Part shown: one piece after another, positions 11,820 through 23,420 of the stretch
Layout of the letters: every line of letters starts with the position of its first letter
Position numbering within the stretch: the first letter of the stretch is position 1
DNA from: Rosellinia necatrix
Taxonomy: Eukaryota > Ascomycota > Sordariomycetes > Xylariales > Xylariaceae
NCBI GenBank assembly: GCA_021209875.1
Contig: JAGYVD010000003.1
Span: 1,302,001 to 1,366,000, forward strand
DNA length: 64,000 bases
Direction: 5' to 3'
The notes under the pieces: generated by a model
What the model was told of the DNA's origin: nothing
The model's database searches: none
Seen by the model: only the letters and a program-made list of their open reading frames with translations
Position numbers and translations under genes: made by a program

Positions 11820-12025
11820 CTGATAGGTTAGGTATCGAGGTAGGTAGTGGAGGTGTTGAGCGATAGGTAGGTAGGTAGGTACTTTACTTAGATAGGTGGG
11901 TACCTCTTGAGTACCGATTGATTTCATCTTGCACCATTCTCTTGCCCGCGCCTACCTGGAAGTACCTAGGTAAGATCTCTTACCTCTCGCATGCATGCAT
12001 AGGTACCTACCTACCTGCCTACCGC
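11820..12025. repeat. TAGG/CCTA-type simple repeat clusters
   Basis: Short runs of GTAG/TACC units (for example GATAGGTAGGTAGGTAGGTA around 11860-11880, and TACCTACCTACCTGCCTACC near 12003-12022) separated by unique bases. The same motif recurs at many other places in the window. Confidence 0.8.
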
Positions 12026-13956
12026 TCACCCCATCATTCTCACGAATCGATATCAGTAATCATGTTCCAGATGCCATATGTAGGTACAGTGACGTATCCA
12101 CCCCCACAAACGGGATATGATCAACCACCCGCTGCTCCCCGGATGGCAGATGGGCCGCGCGCATGGTTCGATATCGTTGCTTTTCCCCTCTGATGACCTG
12201 CGGAGGAGGCGCCACGCCAGCAACCTTAGTCAAATCTTCAGCACTATCGTTGTCCATCAACCCGGCCCAGTGGGTTGCCTCGCGGTTCGTCCCACCTCAG
12301 ATGGACACGAAAGCGCCGACAGATGGCCATCGAAAAGCCTCCTCCCGAGCGCGCGTATCCGTCTCGGCTTGGCTGCACCCGAAGGGCTGAGCGGCCTTGG
12401 TCAATGGGCACCCTCACCCATCAGCCATCCGGGGAAACAGGTGAGTGATGGATGATTAATGATACCCACGACTCAGGACGACTCAATCTGCGTGTCTGCG
12501 CGTGTCATTTGCCCCGCCACAACGACGGAATGGGCAGTGTGCAGTGGGCAGGGTCGCAGGGGGCAGTGTGTGTGCCTACAAGCACCTACCATGACCAACC
12601 CGGCCTTGCAACTTTATGGGCGCGCTTTATGGGTGCTTTATGGGTGCTTAGGGGATCCCACCGGCACGGGACAGGCCGACAGGAAAGCCGGGTTTCCGAC
12701 CCATATATAGCATATTGGCACGTGTAGTCAATGGGTCAATGGGTCAATGGGTCCATCCATGTGTGGGTGGGTGAGTGAGTGTATGTACATCCACTCACTA
12801 CACTACGGCATGGTATGCGCTCGTAGATTTCTCGCTCGGGATCCTGGGTTTGCAGCCGAGTGGCTTCGACTTCGGATCAGGAACTCGCTTACCACCTTAG
12901 GTACATACAAGAATGCCAATACCCGGGCGCAGGGGTGGTAATTAGCGAGAGATCTCGACCCTTTTCTTTTTCTCCGAGATACGGCATCTTGGGGGTCTCG
13001 TCGGCACCTGTCCCGGCTCTGGGCTTGTTTATCATTGCCTGATCGACTTCGGCACAGTGGAACCTCGCTTCGTCCGGTATTTGGCCATCTTGATCTAGAC
13101 TACCATCCCGCGTTCCTCGGCTTCCCCCTATTTTCATGCCTTTGGGGGGGGGGGGATAAATAAGGCGGCCAGGTGTGACGATGCTAATAAACAAGAGAAG
13201 CTCAGGCTATACATAGCCACGCCTCCTCCAAAGCTTCGTATTCTCTCGAATGCCGAAGACTGTTCTTTATACGTTGTAGGTATGCCTACAGGGCACACCG
13301 CAATTGCACGCCATGCTATGCTCCTCTGTAGCCAGCCCACTCACCACCCACGGCCTGAGTTACAGTTACAGAGCGGGGGACGATAATCGGCTTCAAGCTT
13401 GGCATAGTGCTACCTCGTTTCTGCGACCGAGATGAGGTAGCCGCTATTCGAGTTCAGACGACCAACAAAGGTGACTTTACATAGGAACAAATTCGAGGCT
13501 CGATGAAACACTATGTTGTGGTGTTGGCATGCCTCATTCACTGAGCTGTTATGTTAGATACTACTATGGTACTAGGTTCGGTGCCCAGGGTTAGGTAAGT
13601 CCAATGTGGGGGTCAGCGGAATACCCAGCGTCACTTCTCCCAGGAGTTACCAGAGTAGGATAAGCCTACCCGGAGGTAGCGCACCCTGTCTACCATTAGA
13701 TCTAGCACGCTTGCTAAGTTAGTCTAAAGCAAATGCATGGCTTAGAAAATTCCCGGTTCGTCCAAAGCCTACTCCAGAAGGATTGATAGACCCACTCTGG
13801 ACCTCAGTACCAGCTGAGGAACAGCTAGTTATGAGACCGGCAAGTTTTACCGACAATCCATCTCCGCAACGCGCAGTCCCTTGACTTCAATGTTCGAGAA
13901 TGTGATACTAAAGCAATCCACTGCGTTCTTATTCGCTCCATTCCGACCACCCATTG

Positions 13957-14021
13957 GCTACAGTCTATTAGCTATAGTCTACTAGCTACAGTCTACTAGC
14001 TACAGTCTACTTGCTACAGTC
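13957..14021. repeat. 14-bp tandem repeat, about 4.6 copies, upstream of ASA1
   Basis: Units GCTACAGTCTATTA, GCTATAGTCTACTA, GCTACAGTCTACTA, GCTACAGTCTACTT and a partial GCTACAGTC run without gaps. The array ends 80 bp before the ASA1 start codon, so it is in the promoter or 5' leader. Confidence 0.9.
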
Positions 14022-14101
14022 GGGAGAATCCAGGCAAGGCATCAACCGAGTAGTCCTTTGTCTTTGTCCATCCCAGAGAATAAACGAGCGAATCTACCAG
14101 T

Positions 14102-15695
14102 ATGCCCCAGCAAGCGGCAGCCCAGCCTAAGTCTGTACTCCGAGGCCATCGTACACAGGTGCACGCTACCACTTTCATTCGACAGAATCAGCGTCTAGCC
14201 TCCGGTGACGCAGATGGCTTCGTGGTATTATGGGACCTCACGATCATGAGACCCCGCGCCGTTTGGCGCGCCCATGCCGGTGCGATATTGGGCATTTCTG
14301 GCTGGGGTGATGACAAGGTCATAACGTAGGTTTGCCCTCCTTCCCCCCCGGGACGTTCTAGCCCCGTTTGGCCGATGAGTGTGATGCTTGTGGGGTTGAG
14401 AAAAGAAACTGAGGATTCGTCATCTCGATGCCCAGGGAAGGAAGAGACAACCGCCTAGTCGTTTGGAAGATCACAGCCACCGACGAGGCGACGTTGAGCA
14501 CCGACCTTCCGCTGGATGACTCCGCCCCCGAGCGCCCACAGCCATGGATCTTGCATATCTTGGAGATCAATACTATGAACTTCTGTTCTTTCGCACAATG
14601 CTCGCCAAGGCCAGATACGGATCCATCCGTGTCCGGAGAACTGCTCGTAGCAGTGCCCAACGCGATAGCAACAGAGGCAGTAAGTTGAGATCTCCCAGGC
14701 TAAGGCGCATGCACATAACGCAAAAAAAATTAGTTTGACTCTAGCTATAGATTGATATCTTCCACCTCCCAAGTCAAAGCCGACAAGGCACCGTGCATAT
14801 GGGAAGCAAAGCGGAAAAGAAAGGAATGGCGATGGCGCTGTCTCTGCTTTGGCGACACGAATCACTGTTTCTCCTAGCTGGTTACGAGAACGGTCTAGCA
14901 GTAGTGGCGCGGCGTAGGCATGGTGGCGCCTGGGATATCCTGTACAAGTATCAGGCGCATAGCCAGCCGATCCTGGGGCTTGATTTCGCCCCTGATAAAG
15001 AGTATTTCCTCACGTCTGGCGCTGACGCTATCATCGCAAAACATCCGATTCCCCACGCCAGTCCCGCCACACAGCCGGTCCCCGGCTTCAAGAGGGCAGA
15101 AAACCTCGAGACAGAAGGCAAGGATAAGGGGCTGGAGGAGCCGAAACGGCAAGCGACGAACCCCAACGCCTCGCTTTTATTTGCGGGTCTCGCATCTACT
15201 TCCGTTTCCAACCCAGAGGCGCCGCCACGTGGCCTACCGAAAAAGGTCACGCAGGAAGCAGCCGCACCGTTAAAGACAATCGACACCAAACACTCAGGGC
15301 AGCAAGGTTTGCAGGTTCGCTCGGACGGGCGAATCTTTGCTACGGCGGGCTGGGACTCCAAGGTGCGCGTATACTCGGCCAAGACGATGGCCGAGCTAGC
15401 CGTGTTGAAGTGGCACGACGTAGGTTGTTACGCCGCCGCTTTCGCCGTGCTGGATGGTGATCAAAACAGCGTCCCCAACGAACCCGAGGACAGCTCCCTA
15501 AAAGACGCAGTTCAGGAACAGGCCCAATCGCCAGGCGGCTCTAACCCCACAGAACGCACGGCGGCGGCTATAGCTACCGTCATGAAACCGGGGGGGCTTA
15601 GCGTCAAGGACCGGAGGATCAAAATGGCAAAAGAGGCACACTGGCTCGCCGCAGGAAGTAAAGATGGAAGAATTAGCCTCTGGGATATATACTAA
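14102..15695 (+). CDS. ASA1: ASTRA-associated WD-repeat protein 1 (Asa1)
   Basis: Component of the ASTRA/TTT-type assembly that helps stabilise PIKK kinases. Three exons: 14102-14325, 14436-14679, 14751-15695 (470 aa). The phase-2 junction after KVIT gives [15 protein letters not shown], which marks the first intron clearly. WD-repeat signatures are [28 protein letters not shown] at the N-terminus, [20 protein letters not shown] in the middle, and [17 protein letters not shown] and [17 protein letters not shown] at the end. Ending exactly on a WD motif is usual for Asa1. A Lys/Pro-rich, poorly conserved insert separates blades in exon 3. Convergent with the HAD phosphatase; the stops are 235 bp apart. 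Confidence 0.9.
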
Positions 15696-15930
15696 TGGCA
15701 ATCAAATGATCCTACTCGGACCGCGCAACGGGCCGGAAATTAGGGGTAAGACCAAGTCTATATTCTACGCTGCCATTTGAGGGATAAATCTATGTAGAGA
15801 GATGCTCATGTGCCTCAGGTGGTATGCTTCTCAATGGAACTTCGTGACCTGCGCCACCATAGTCCGGGTTTAATTCTCGCAAGAGCTTACATAGCCGTCG
15901 CAACAGGACCCCTGCTCGCCGCGTCTTCCT

Positions 15931-16478
15931 TCATGAAACCTTCACTGGAGGATCCGACTCGACCTCCGGCGGCGGCGGCACCACAATCCCATATTTATCG
16001 TAGGGAAAATTGGTGAGATCGGGGTAATAGTCGGCCCAGCCATCATCGTGCTCGCCGAGCTGGTGGAGGTCGACCTGGCCGGCCTCCCCCGTGCGGCCGG
16101 CCAGGACGTCCCTCTCGCGGCCCTCGTACTCCTTCTTCAGCATGGGGTGCGGGGCCCAGACGACGCGCATGCCGGCCCTGCGGCCGGACTCGACGCCCGG
16201 CACGCTGTCCTCGAAGACCAGGCACTCGTCCGGGGCGACGGGCCGCTCGCCCGCGGGCAGGCTGTCGTTGATGGCCCGGAGCGCCAGGAGGTAGATGTCG
16301 GGCATGGGCTTGCCGCGGCCGCGGCCGATGCGCGGGTCGTCCCCGAGCACGCGGCGGCGGGGCTCGAAGACGGCGAACAGCTCGGCCCAGCGCTCCGTCT
16401 TGACGGCGAAGTTGGCCGTCGTGCTGCTCGTCGCGAGCGCGACGTGCACTCTGTGGTGGTGGTGTTGGTGGTGGTGGT

Positions 16479-16511
<33 letters not shown>

Positions 16512-16924
16512 ACCCCGACCCCGCCTCAAACCGCCGCGTGCGGTCGAGATTGGCCAGCAGCGCCTCGACGCCCGGCAGCGGCTTGGCGTCCGGGAAGTGC
16601 TCCCGCTGCAGCGCGGTGAACTGCGCCAGGTACTCGGCCTCCGAGATGGGCAGCTTGGCCCACTCGTGGAACAGGGCGTTGGCGTCCGGCCCCGGCCGCC
16701 CCTGCAGGCGCGCCTTGATGGACCACGGGAGGCCCGGCCGGCCGTACTTCTCGAGGATGACGTTGATGCACCGCGTGTAGATGTCCTCGGTGTCGAGCAG
16801 CAGGCCGTCCATGTCGAAGAGGCAGGCCCTCACGGGCGGGAAGCTAGAGAATCGCGAGAGGGTCCATGTTAACTTTGGGGGGGGGGATCGTCACAACTCG
16901 AGTTCACTTAGCCAACCCCTCCAT
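15931..16924 (-). CDS. HAD-superfamily phosphatase (GS1/HDHD1-like)
   Basis: Predicted Mg2+-dependent phosphomonoesterase of small phosphorylated metabolites or nucleotides. Motif I CLFDMDGLLLDTED has nucleophile D16 and acid/base D18; motif II is ALATSST; the conserved Lys is in GRGKPMPDIYLLAL; motif III is CLVFEDSVPGVESG. The start needs a 17-nt first exon: ATG at 16924, donor GTGAAC at 16907, acceptor CTAG before 16843, giving MEGLANFPPVRACLFDMDG (309 aa). Without it the frame reaches a stop with no ATG upstream of motif I. A GTG-initiated reading from 16833 is the mechanical alternative. The cap domain carries an Asp8 run followed by a His-rich run, probably a surface loop. The substrate cannot be assigned. 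Confidence 0.85.
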
Positions 16925-17618
16925 CGGCGAGACCACCACTGAAGCGAGGCAGGTAGGAGGGTAAATCTCTCGAGATTCGTGTTGAAGATTTTGTCAGACT
17001 TACTCTGTACGGGCAGCGGCCATTGTGAATTGTGACTCGGGCGACTGGGAATTAATTATAAGGCGCCGCGGCGTCTATCTATTAGAAGGAATTGCTTGGA
17101 TACCTAGGTAGGTAGGTTGGGTACCTCTCGGGTGCGGGCGGCCAGCAAAGGTTATACCCAATCATGGGTGCTTATCTACCTCCCTCTTTCCCTTCCCCTC
17201 GGAACTTTTCGATGGAGGGGCATAGGTAATATTTCTCGATCAATCGCCCCGCTACGCGATCGCCGGTGACTCAAACCCCCCCACCTAGTAGTTAGTTATA
17301 TGTACTCCCAAACCAACCAACGACAATATGTACCTGCCCCAGGTTTTGTCAATTTACAGCGCTTGACTAAAGTTAGTTGGGTTTAGCGCGGTTGCCGGCT
17401 CTCTGCTGCACCTGGGCCATTATCACGGCTGGGTAATCCAGGCAGCATCTCCCAAACGACGAAATAAACGGACTTCTTGAGAAAAACTACTTTACAACTG
17501 GCCTCTTAGTATGGAGCTGTATTCCATGAACATAATCCTTCTGATCTGTAGGGTCCGGAAGGAAATCGATATGGCATTCTATCCGGATGGTTTTGTTCGG
17601 TCGTTCTGTTATGCGCGT
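16925..17618. other. Intergenic region
   Basis: Promoter of the HAD gene and 3' region of the phosphoesterase, both leftward. It contains a CCTAGGTAGGTAGG motif near 17103-17117 and an AT-rich stretch. No gene seen. Confidence 0.6.
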
Positions 17619-18596
17619 CTACAGTCTTCTGATTCTTGAAATTCGATCGATTGCCTGGTGGAGGATTGAGCGGTGAGGCCTGGTGGCAGCCGAGGGATTT
17701 GCGGGTTGGGACACTTGTTGTGTTCTTCGGTGGTCGGCATTTGTTGTGTTGTCCTTCGTTGACGTAACGACATCGAACCCGTTCGCGTCGGGCTCAATGA
17801 GAAGCTCTTGAATCTCTGCGTGTCCGTATCCCCTCTGATTCGCAACGACCAACTTGCCAGTAGCCTCGTTGCGGAAGCCGCAGTTGTAATGTGTGTGGCC
17901 GAATACCCATAACCTGACTGATGTAGATGTCCAACAAAGATCCCTTGACATGTCCGTTGCAAACGCCGAGGACACGCTGCTGCTTTGGTGCGCGGGCTCG
18001 ACTGCCCTTGGATCAATCGTTGGTGAATGGTGAGTGGTGATGATGATTTGCCGTTGTGGTTCCGTTTCTTCCAGTCTTCGTACTTGACTGTTCAACCAGT
18101 CTCTATCTTTTCTGTGTTCTTCCGCATGACTGTCGAGGGTCCAATCGCGGATGCCGTTCGATTCGTTGAAGTCGGTGAGAAGCGTGTTGACTTCGGTAGC
18201 CTGCTGTGGGAGCACATCGCTCCACAATGTGCATCCGAGAATCGTGGTATCCGCATTCACGTCGAAGCGGTCTCGGTTTAGAAAGACGAAGCGTCCTCCA
18301 TACTGGCACCTGGCCTCTTTCTCGAACGCCCTAAGCCGTGCAACGGCATCGGATAATGTGATCCTGTATGGTTCGTGATTGCCGAGGATATAGAAGAACC
18401 GACTGCCAAGCGCCTTAGTCAGTAAGTCTCGGAGGAAGCTGAAAAGTGCATCCTCCAGCACAAGCCCGATATCTCCAAGCATGAACACGTGGCTCCCCCC
18501 GACGCATAGCCGGAATGTCTGGTAGAGTGGTTGTGATATGAGTGTCTCGAGGTGAAGATCCGACAAGATCTGGAACCGCGGCACGAAGGCGGACAT
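17619..18596 (-). CDS. Calcineurin-like metallophosphoesterase
   Basis: Single exon, 325 aa. The five metal-binding blocks of the family are in order: SDLHLE (residues 12-17), GDIG (about 41-44), GNHE, THHSPT, and GHTHYNCGF. This is a two-metal phosphoesterase fold, likely cytosolic because no signal peptide or membrane segment is seen. The family also includes Ser/Thr phosphatases, but the block spacing and lack of a phosphatase regulatory tail fit the small Icc/YfcE-like fungal group of unknown substrate. The last ~60 residues (KDNTTNADHRRTQQ and on) are low-complexity and probably disordered. Confidence 0.88.
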   Translation of the reverse strand: MSAFVPRFQILSDLHLETLISQPLYQTFRLCVGGSHVFMLGDIGLVLEDALFSFLRDLLTKALGSRFFYILGNHEPYRITLSDAVARLRAFEKEARCQYGGRFVFLNRDRFDVNADTTILGCTLWSDVLPQQATEVNTLLTDFNESNGIRDWTLDSHAEEHRKDRDWLNSQVRRLEETEPQRQIIITTHHSPTIDPRAVEPAHQSSSVSSAFATDMSRDLCWTSTSVRLWVFGHTHYNCGFRNEATGKLVVANQRGYGHAEIQELLIEPDANGFDVVTSTKDNTTNADHRRTQQVSQPANPSAATRPHRSILHQAIDRISRIRRL

Positions 18597-20340
18597 GGTG
18601 TGTAATTACAGGGTCAAAGACACCCAGAGTTCTTTGAGGCCTCTGAGGGTGGTCAAATATTCCAATATTTAATATAAACTTTTCGTATGTGAGCTGTGCT
18701 CCGTGGCGAGAATACACAGAGAAGTTGCTGTGCGAAATGTTGGCGGGGAGGTGAGAATGACGGTAAACGGCCGATTCGGGTGCCGTGTTCAGCCCTAAAT
18801 AGTTTGAGCATGGCCAGAGATATCAGGTTTCAGGGCTCTTATGATTTTCTGAATGACCACTATAGAGTTTAAACAATGTGGTTAGTACGAGTCACCTACG
18901 TGAGAGAATTGGAGGGTAGAAAAATGATGTACTAGAAGTGGAGGAATGGATCACAGTCACCCGGTGGCTTGACTTAAATACAGTACTATGCTTACGCCTT
19001 CTCTGCTTGCAATACACCTCTCCCTCTCCACCTACCGCCTGTGTGTACATCATGTAGGTGCAGGCTGGATGTATGCAAAGGCCGACCTAAACTACCTTCC
19101 TACACTAGGTGTCTAGCCCTCACGCGGCCAACCGACCAGAAGGGGGTATCCCAGAAAGCTTGAAGACCGAGACGTTTGACAAACCGGCCCTTTGCATTCC
19201 GATGCAATACTAGCTAGCACCTGCTGTCGCGTAGGTTAGCATGCGATCGCTCGTTGAAAGAATAGCCGGTGCATTCTCTAGATGAGCGAGATCTTCGACG
19301 TATAGTTTCAGATGATCTAAGTGAAAGTTTCTATACGTACAAAGGAAATAAGTAAAGCTATTTATGATAGAGAGCATAGGCAACACCATTCACCTAACCC
19401 CACTGTGTTGGGACCCTTACCAGGTCCAATTTCCCCATGACACCCGCCAAACCCAATTTAAAAGGACGCTTATTAACTCCAGGATGTGAATGGTCATGGT
19501 GGTTGCGGTAGTTATGGGTTGGATGGATTGCTCCCCTGCCAATCTTGTGTATGGAGGGCTACGTATAGTAGGTACGTATAGTATAGAAGATACATGACAA
19601 TGCTCATTCGTCTCACCCGTACACTAAGCAGGTACCTTAGCAGTCTGTTAAGATTTAATATTATTCTATTTATATTCAGTTTCAGACAGATGCTTTGAGC
19701 TGTTAATCGTTGGGAACGTTCTCGTCATGCTGTTGTAACAGAAGGTATCTACTACGATATTCGGCTTCATCCTAGAAAGTAGTGTGAGATCCAATATTAA
19801 ATGAGTGTCAGCTGCGAAACGGTATCGGCGTGCAGGCAATCTGGTGTATCCCTAAGAACTACCTCAGGATTTGAGAACTGAGTATGTAAAGCTTGACCGA
19901 TATCCCATTTATTGGGCCCTCTAAGTCTTAAACATTAAAATATACTAGACAACGGGTATGGGGTGGAGATTTGTCCCTGGAGTATACATCCTTCAATACA
20001 CTGCATACATCATGAATATTTTGGGACCCTAGCCCGACTTCCCGTGAAGAAGGGCTCTGAAATAATGTTTACTTTCGTAGAATTGCCCCTTCCATGGCTC
20101 TTCGCCAACCTGTTCAATCCTGCTCGGGTACAACAAAAATATGCTGTCCATACAAAAAGTATTGTACGTGTATATATAGTAGAAAGAGAGGTAGGTAGTA
20201 AAAATAAAGTAGGGAGCCAACTGTTACCCTCATTTATATTCCCGCCGCAGACCGATAGGGCCCATGAGCAACCCTAGTCCAACACATGTTCAAGTCGAGG
20301 TATCCAACCGAGAAAAAGGTAGTTTGAAAGACGTCCTAAT
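18597..20340. other. Gene-poor AT-rich region
   Basis: No supported gene. The ORF at 19963-20277 has no coding character. The left part is the promoter of the phosphoesterase. Confidence 0.5.
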
Positions 20341-20777
20341 CATCCGTAACGGTGCTGGAAACGCCGCCGCCAGCAAACTATCGTTATTGTAAATGGGGAG
20401 GTGTAGATTGATGATTTCGAAGTCTTACGCCTGAAAACAACTGACAGAATTAATAGATATACGAATAATCAGCAAGATAAAAAGCGCCGGCAGGCAAGCT
20501 GCTTTGGCCGGGAAAGTCCGCATCAATTTGGTATAGGAACTGGCGGCCTGTCCACGTGCCGGAAGCATCTACAGGCTCGGCCTTCCAGATGAATGTTCCA
20601 CCCGCAGCCGAGGAGGGGGCGGTGGGGAGGGAAGGGTCTAATGGACAAGTTAGAAGCAGCCAAATCGCGGGCTGGAGGAGAGGGGTTTCGGTCGGCTTGC
20701 CCACTAGAGTGATTGATGCACTACCGTAGACAGGCACTGGCGCTGAAGAAGGCGGGAATTGCAAGCAGCTTCATCAT
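20340..20777 (-). pseudogene. Remnant of a small secreted protein gene, frames broken
   Basis: On the minus strand an ATG at 20777 opens a short signal-peptide-like stretch (MMKLLAIPAFFSASA) that stops at once in its own frame. The overlapping frame continues as protein-like sequence (SAPVPVYGSASITLVGK, then AGGTFIWKAEPVDASGTW, FLYQIDADFPGQ) to a stop at 20450. Downstream, a third frame again looks coding (FEIINLHLPIYNNDSLLAAA). No intron with acceptable borders joins them, so at least two frame changes are needed. Best read as a decayed secreted-protein gene of unknown family; a sequencing error or an unusual intron would be alternatives. Confidence 0.35.
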
Positions 20778-21470
20778 GGCGACTGATTAATACCCGTTGG
20801 TTGCCCAAGTCTAGGTGCTTAGATGGTTGAAAGACAATATCAATATCAACGAGGGAGAGGCGCTCTTAAATAGTTATGAAGCGTTCGAGGCGTGGTACGA
20901 TATTAGGCAACTGGTAAAGATGTTTTTTCCCCCCCTTTCTATAAGCTGCTGCACCCAATGCTTGCTCATGGCGCAATCATTCTGCTGTTTGTCTACTCCT
21001 CGCATATGGCTTACTACCTAGTCTAACCGCCCCAGGTTTCCTTAGCTTCAAGTATAAGAGGCACGTTGTGAATACAACTTAACACGAGTCGAAGCGAATA
21101 AAATACTTATTGGCCAACAAAAAGGTAGCGGTCAGCACTTACGGATACTACGGTCTGGTCGTTAAAGGTGTCGAGGACTTCCTCGCTGGTTTGCAGCAGG
21201 AAGGAATGTCGTCGCATCCTCGCATTTTCGCATTTTCGCATCTTCGGACTGGTCCTTTTCCAGATGGTAAGGCCTATCTGCTTTTAAGTACCCTCGATAT
21301 CAAGCAAGCTTAGGCTTGGCCATGCCCTTCCCTATACCATCTCATCCTCGGCTAAACATTATAACTCGCACCGAGTTTCGGCCTAGGACGAATATTACAA
21401 CCATGTAAGATTAAACCATTGTGAATCTAACATAGAGTTTTGAATATAGATACGAGTTGATACATGAGGG
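20778..21470. other. Intergenic region, no gene seen
   Basis: The non-ATG frames at 20815-21021 and 21110-21313 are too short and lack recognisable content. A short local repeat (GCATTTTC/GCATCTTC) lies near 21216-21244. Confidence 0.4.
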
Positions 21471-21479
21471 CCTCTCATT

Positions 21480-22648
21480 ATTAAATTTAGTACATTTTAT
21501 ACTCGGACTCCTTACCGATTAACGGCCCAGGGGGTTTCAACACAGGAGATACGCGAATCCAGTTGTACTAGCGATAGGCGTTGCCGCCATTGGATCTCAA
21601 CTACCAGTGCTTCGAAAATACGTCTGAATGTGAAAATTGCGATATCAACCGACCCAACCGTGTTCCGGTTGGACAAGCTCCGGGAGTCCCTGGCGAACTG
21701 TGAGCAGGGCCAGATAGAACCCACCAACTCGCTGACGGCCCTCCTTTCTGATTTGTAGATCCGACCCATCGGCAGCAAGGCCTGCGCCACTATAATCTGA
21801 GTATTCCGTGGTGTGATCTAAAAATTGCACCATGGGCCTAATTCAGAGACCGCTGGCCCCTTCCTGGGATCTGTAGAGTCCATCCATTTCACAATGGCGC
21901 TGCTCGAAAGCCTATCTCATTGGCTACTATAAAACAAACCCCCTCACGGCAAGGAGTTTGCTAAGGCACTTGGGGTTTTGGTGCAGACAGCTCCCCGATG
22001 GATTCTGGGGCTCGTGTGCGAATTTGTTCAGCCAAGTACGCGAAAACTCGCTCTCACTGGACCGCGACGCCGAATCGCAGCAGTGTGCGCAGAATCTGCT
22101 GCACTGGCGGCTCATAGGTCTCGATTCCTTGCAAGTAAACTACGCTCTTATGGGGCAAGGGAGCATGAGGTTCCCTATAACTGATGGTGAACGGGCTGGT
22201 ATGCAAATTAGAGGGCTGCACCGCGATGCCTAAGCTTGAGACAGAAACGGGAAAGCGGCCTGTATCACCCCCTATTTCCCCAGGTCTAACCTTCTTCTTC
22301 CGACCACAGAAACCAGCGAGTCTTCCTACTCGTAGTATGATACGGGATGAGTCATTGCGGTGGACTCTCGAGCGTCTAGGGTTGCCAAACCCGTTCCATG
22401 GCCGCGGAGACGTCGTCCCTGATATAAGAGTTCCGGACCCTGTATTACTGCCACCAGTGCACCTTGTCCACTACGTGGAGAACGACCTTAGTTACCCTAC
22501 CAGTCCGCTGCGACGTGAATCAACCGTGATTGCTGCTTCCGGGCGAGGAGGTGACGGGGCTGGGGACTTGTGCACGATACAGCTCGGCGGCGAGTTTATC
22601 AGTTGCACTAACACCTTCCAATGCAGGCAGACACAGGGGGCTACCTAG
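21480..22648 (+). pseudogene. Decayed plus-strand gene of unknown family
   Basis: Three protein-like plus-strand segments lie one after another without a start codon or clean splice sites between them. Segment one, about 21490-21758, is open without ATG and ends FRLDKLRESLANCEQGQ..NSLTALLSDL. Segment two, about 21930-22233, contains RSLLRHLGFWCRQLPDGFWG and AQNLLHWRLIGLDSLQVNYA. Segment three, to 22648, contains LRWTLERLGLPNPFHGRGD and VHLVHYVENDLSYPTSPLRR. The amphipathic composition of the first two is unlike random AT-rich DNA. I do not recognise a domain. A live gene with introns I could not place is possible. Confidence 0.3.
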
Positions 22649-23420
22649 GTAACTAGGGAGAGACGGTTACGGTGGCGGTTCCTGAGGGCTGAGATAACCA
22701 GTCTGGGTTCTGTGATTTATCTGTATGTATGTGCAACGTATGTGCTGCGTATGGCATCTCCGTGTAGTGTATAATAGGTACCTACAAGTTAGGTACACAC
22801 AGCCCGGAATATGCGCGGGGCCTGATTGGGCGGATCGCCTGGACAGGTGGTCCCGGCAGGAGCCAAAACAACGAGTCAATTGACCGTAACAGGTAACCGC
22901 TAGGCACTGTGGGTCATACCTCCCTTACATTATTACAGTGCTCTCTACGATGTCTTGATTCGTCACGTAAACCCCCGCTATAATCTACTACTGCCAAAAA
23001 ATACACACTTAAGCAATAGCGCTTTACCTATTATGTACGCGTTCCCTAGCCAACGCAGGCGTGAATGAGATCCCTTGTCACATTAGGTAAGCACAATTAG
23101 TGTTGATATAAGTCAACAATACACTATAAATCCCCACAACAAACTCCTCCATCCTCTAACCACCCCACTACCACTTTTGCTATATATATTCTAGAGTTAA
23201 GAATATTCAGTGTGGGTACGTAACCCATATTCTACCCAACTTAGCCTACGTCGCATATAAAGTCCCTGTTTACGGGTTGGACAAAGTATTTCGTGTGATA
23301 AATTTGGTAAGAGTTACAGTTCTTCCCTTTGCTCTGCCCTGGTCATGGTAACCGCACTAACATTCTTGCTCTAGAATAGGCACCGTCTGCATTTAATATC
23401 ATCCACTATCATTACCAAAC
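22649..23420. other. Upstream region of the heptad-repeat gene
   Basis: AT-rich, with no gene seen. A TAGGTA-type motif occurs near 22770-22795. It should contain the promoter of the gene starting at 23421. Confidence 0.5.

Larger units (their letters stand above)
9516..14101. other. 4.6-kb gene-free region with simple repeats
   Basis: No supported gene. ORFs at 10244-10846, 11206-11484, 12117-12455 and 12452-12727 look like noise and have no consistent exon structure. Visible content: a poly-A run near 10471-10482, scattered TAGGTA/TACCTA words and short runs at 11170-12020, a 12-nt poly-G run near 13143-13154, and a 14-bp tandem repeat just upstream of ASA1. The left end is the transcription-factor promoter. 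Confidence 0.6.

Noticed and set aside
16048..16872. 274-residue plus ORF opposite the HAD gene
   Set aside because: Val-rich shadow of the Asp/His codon tract and GC-rich exon.
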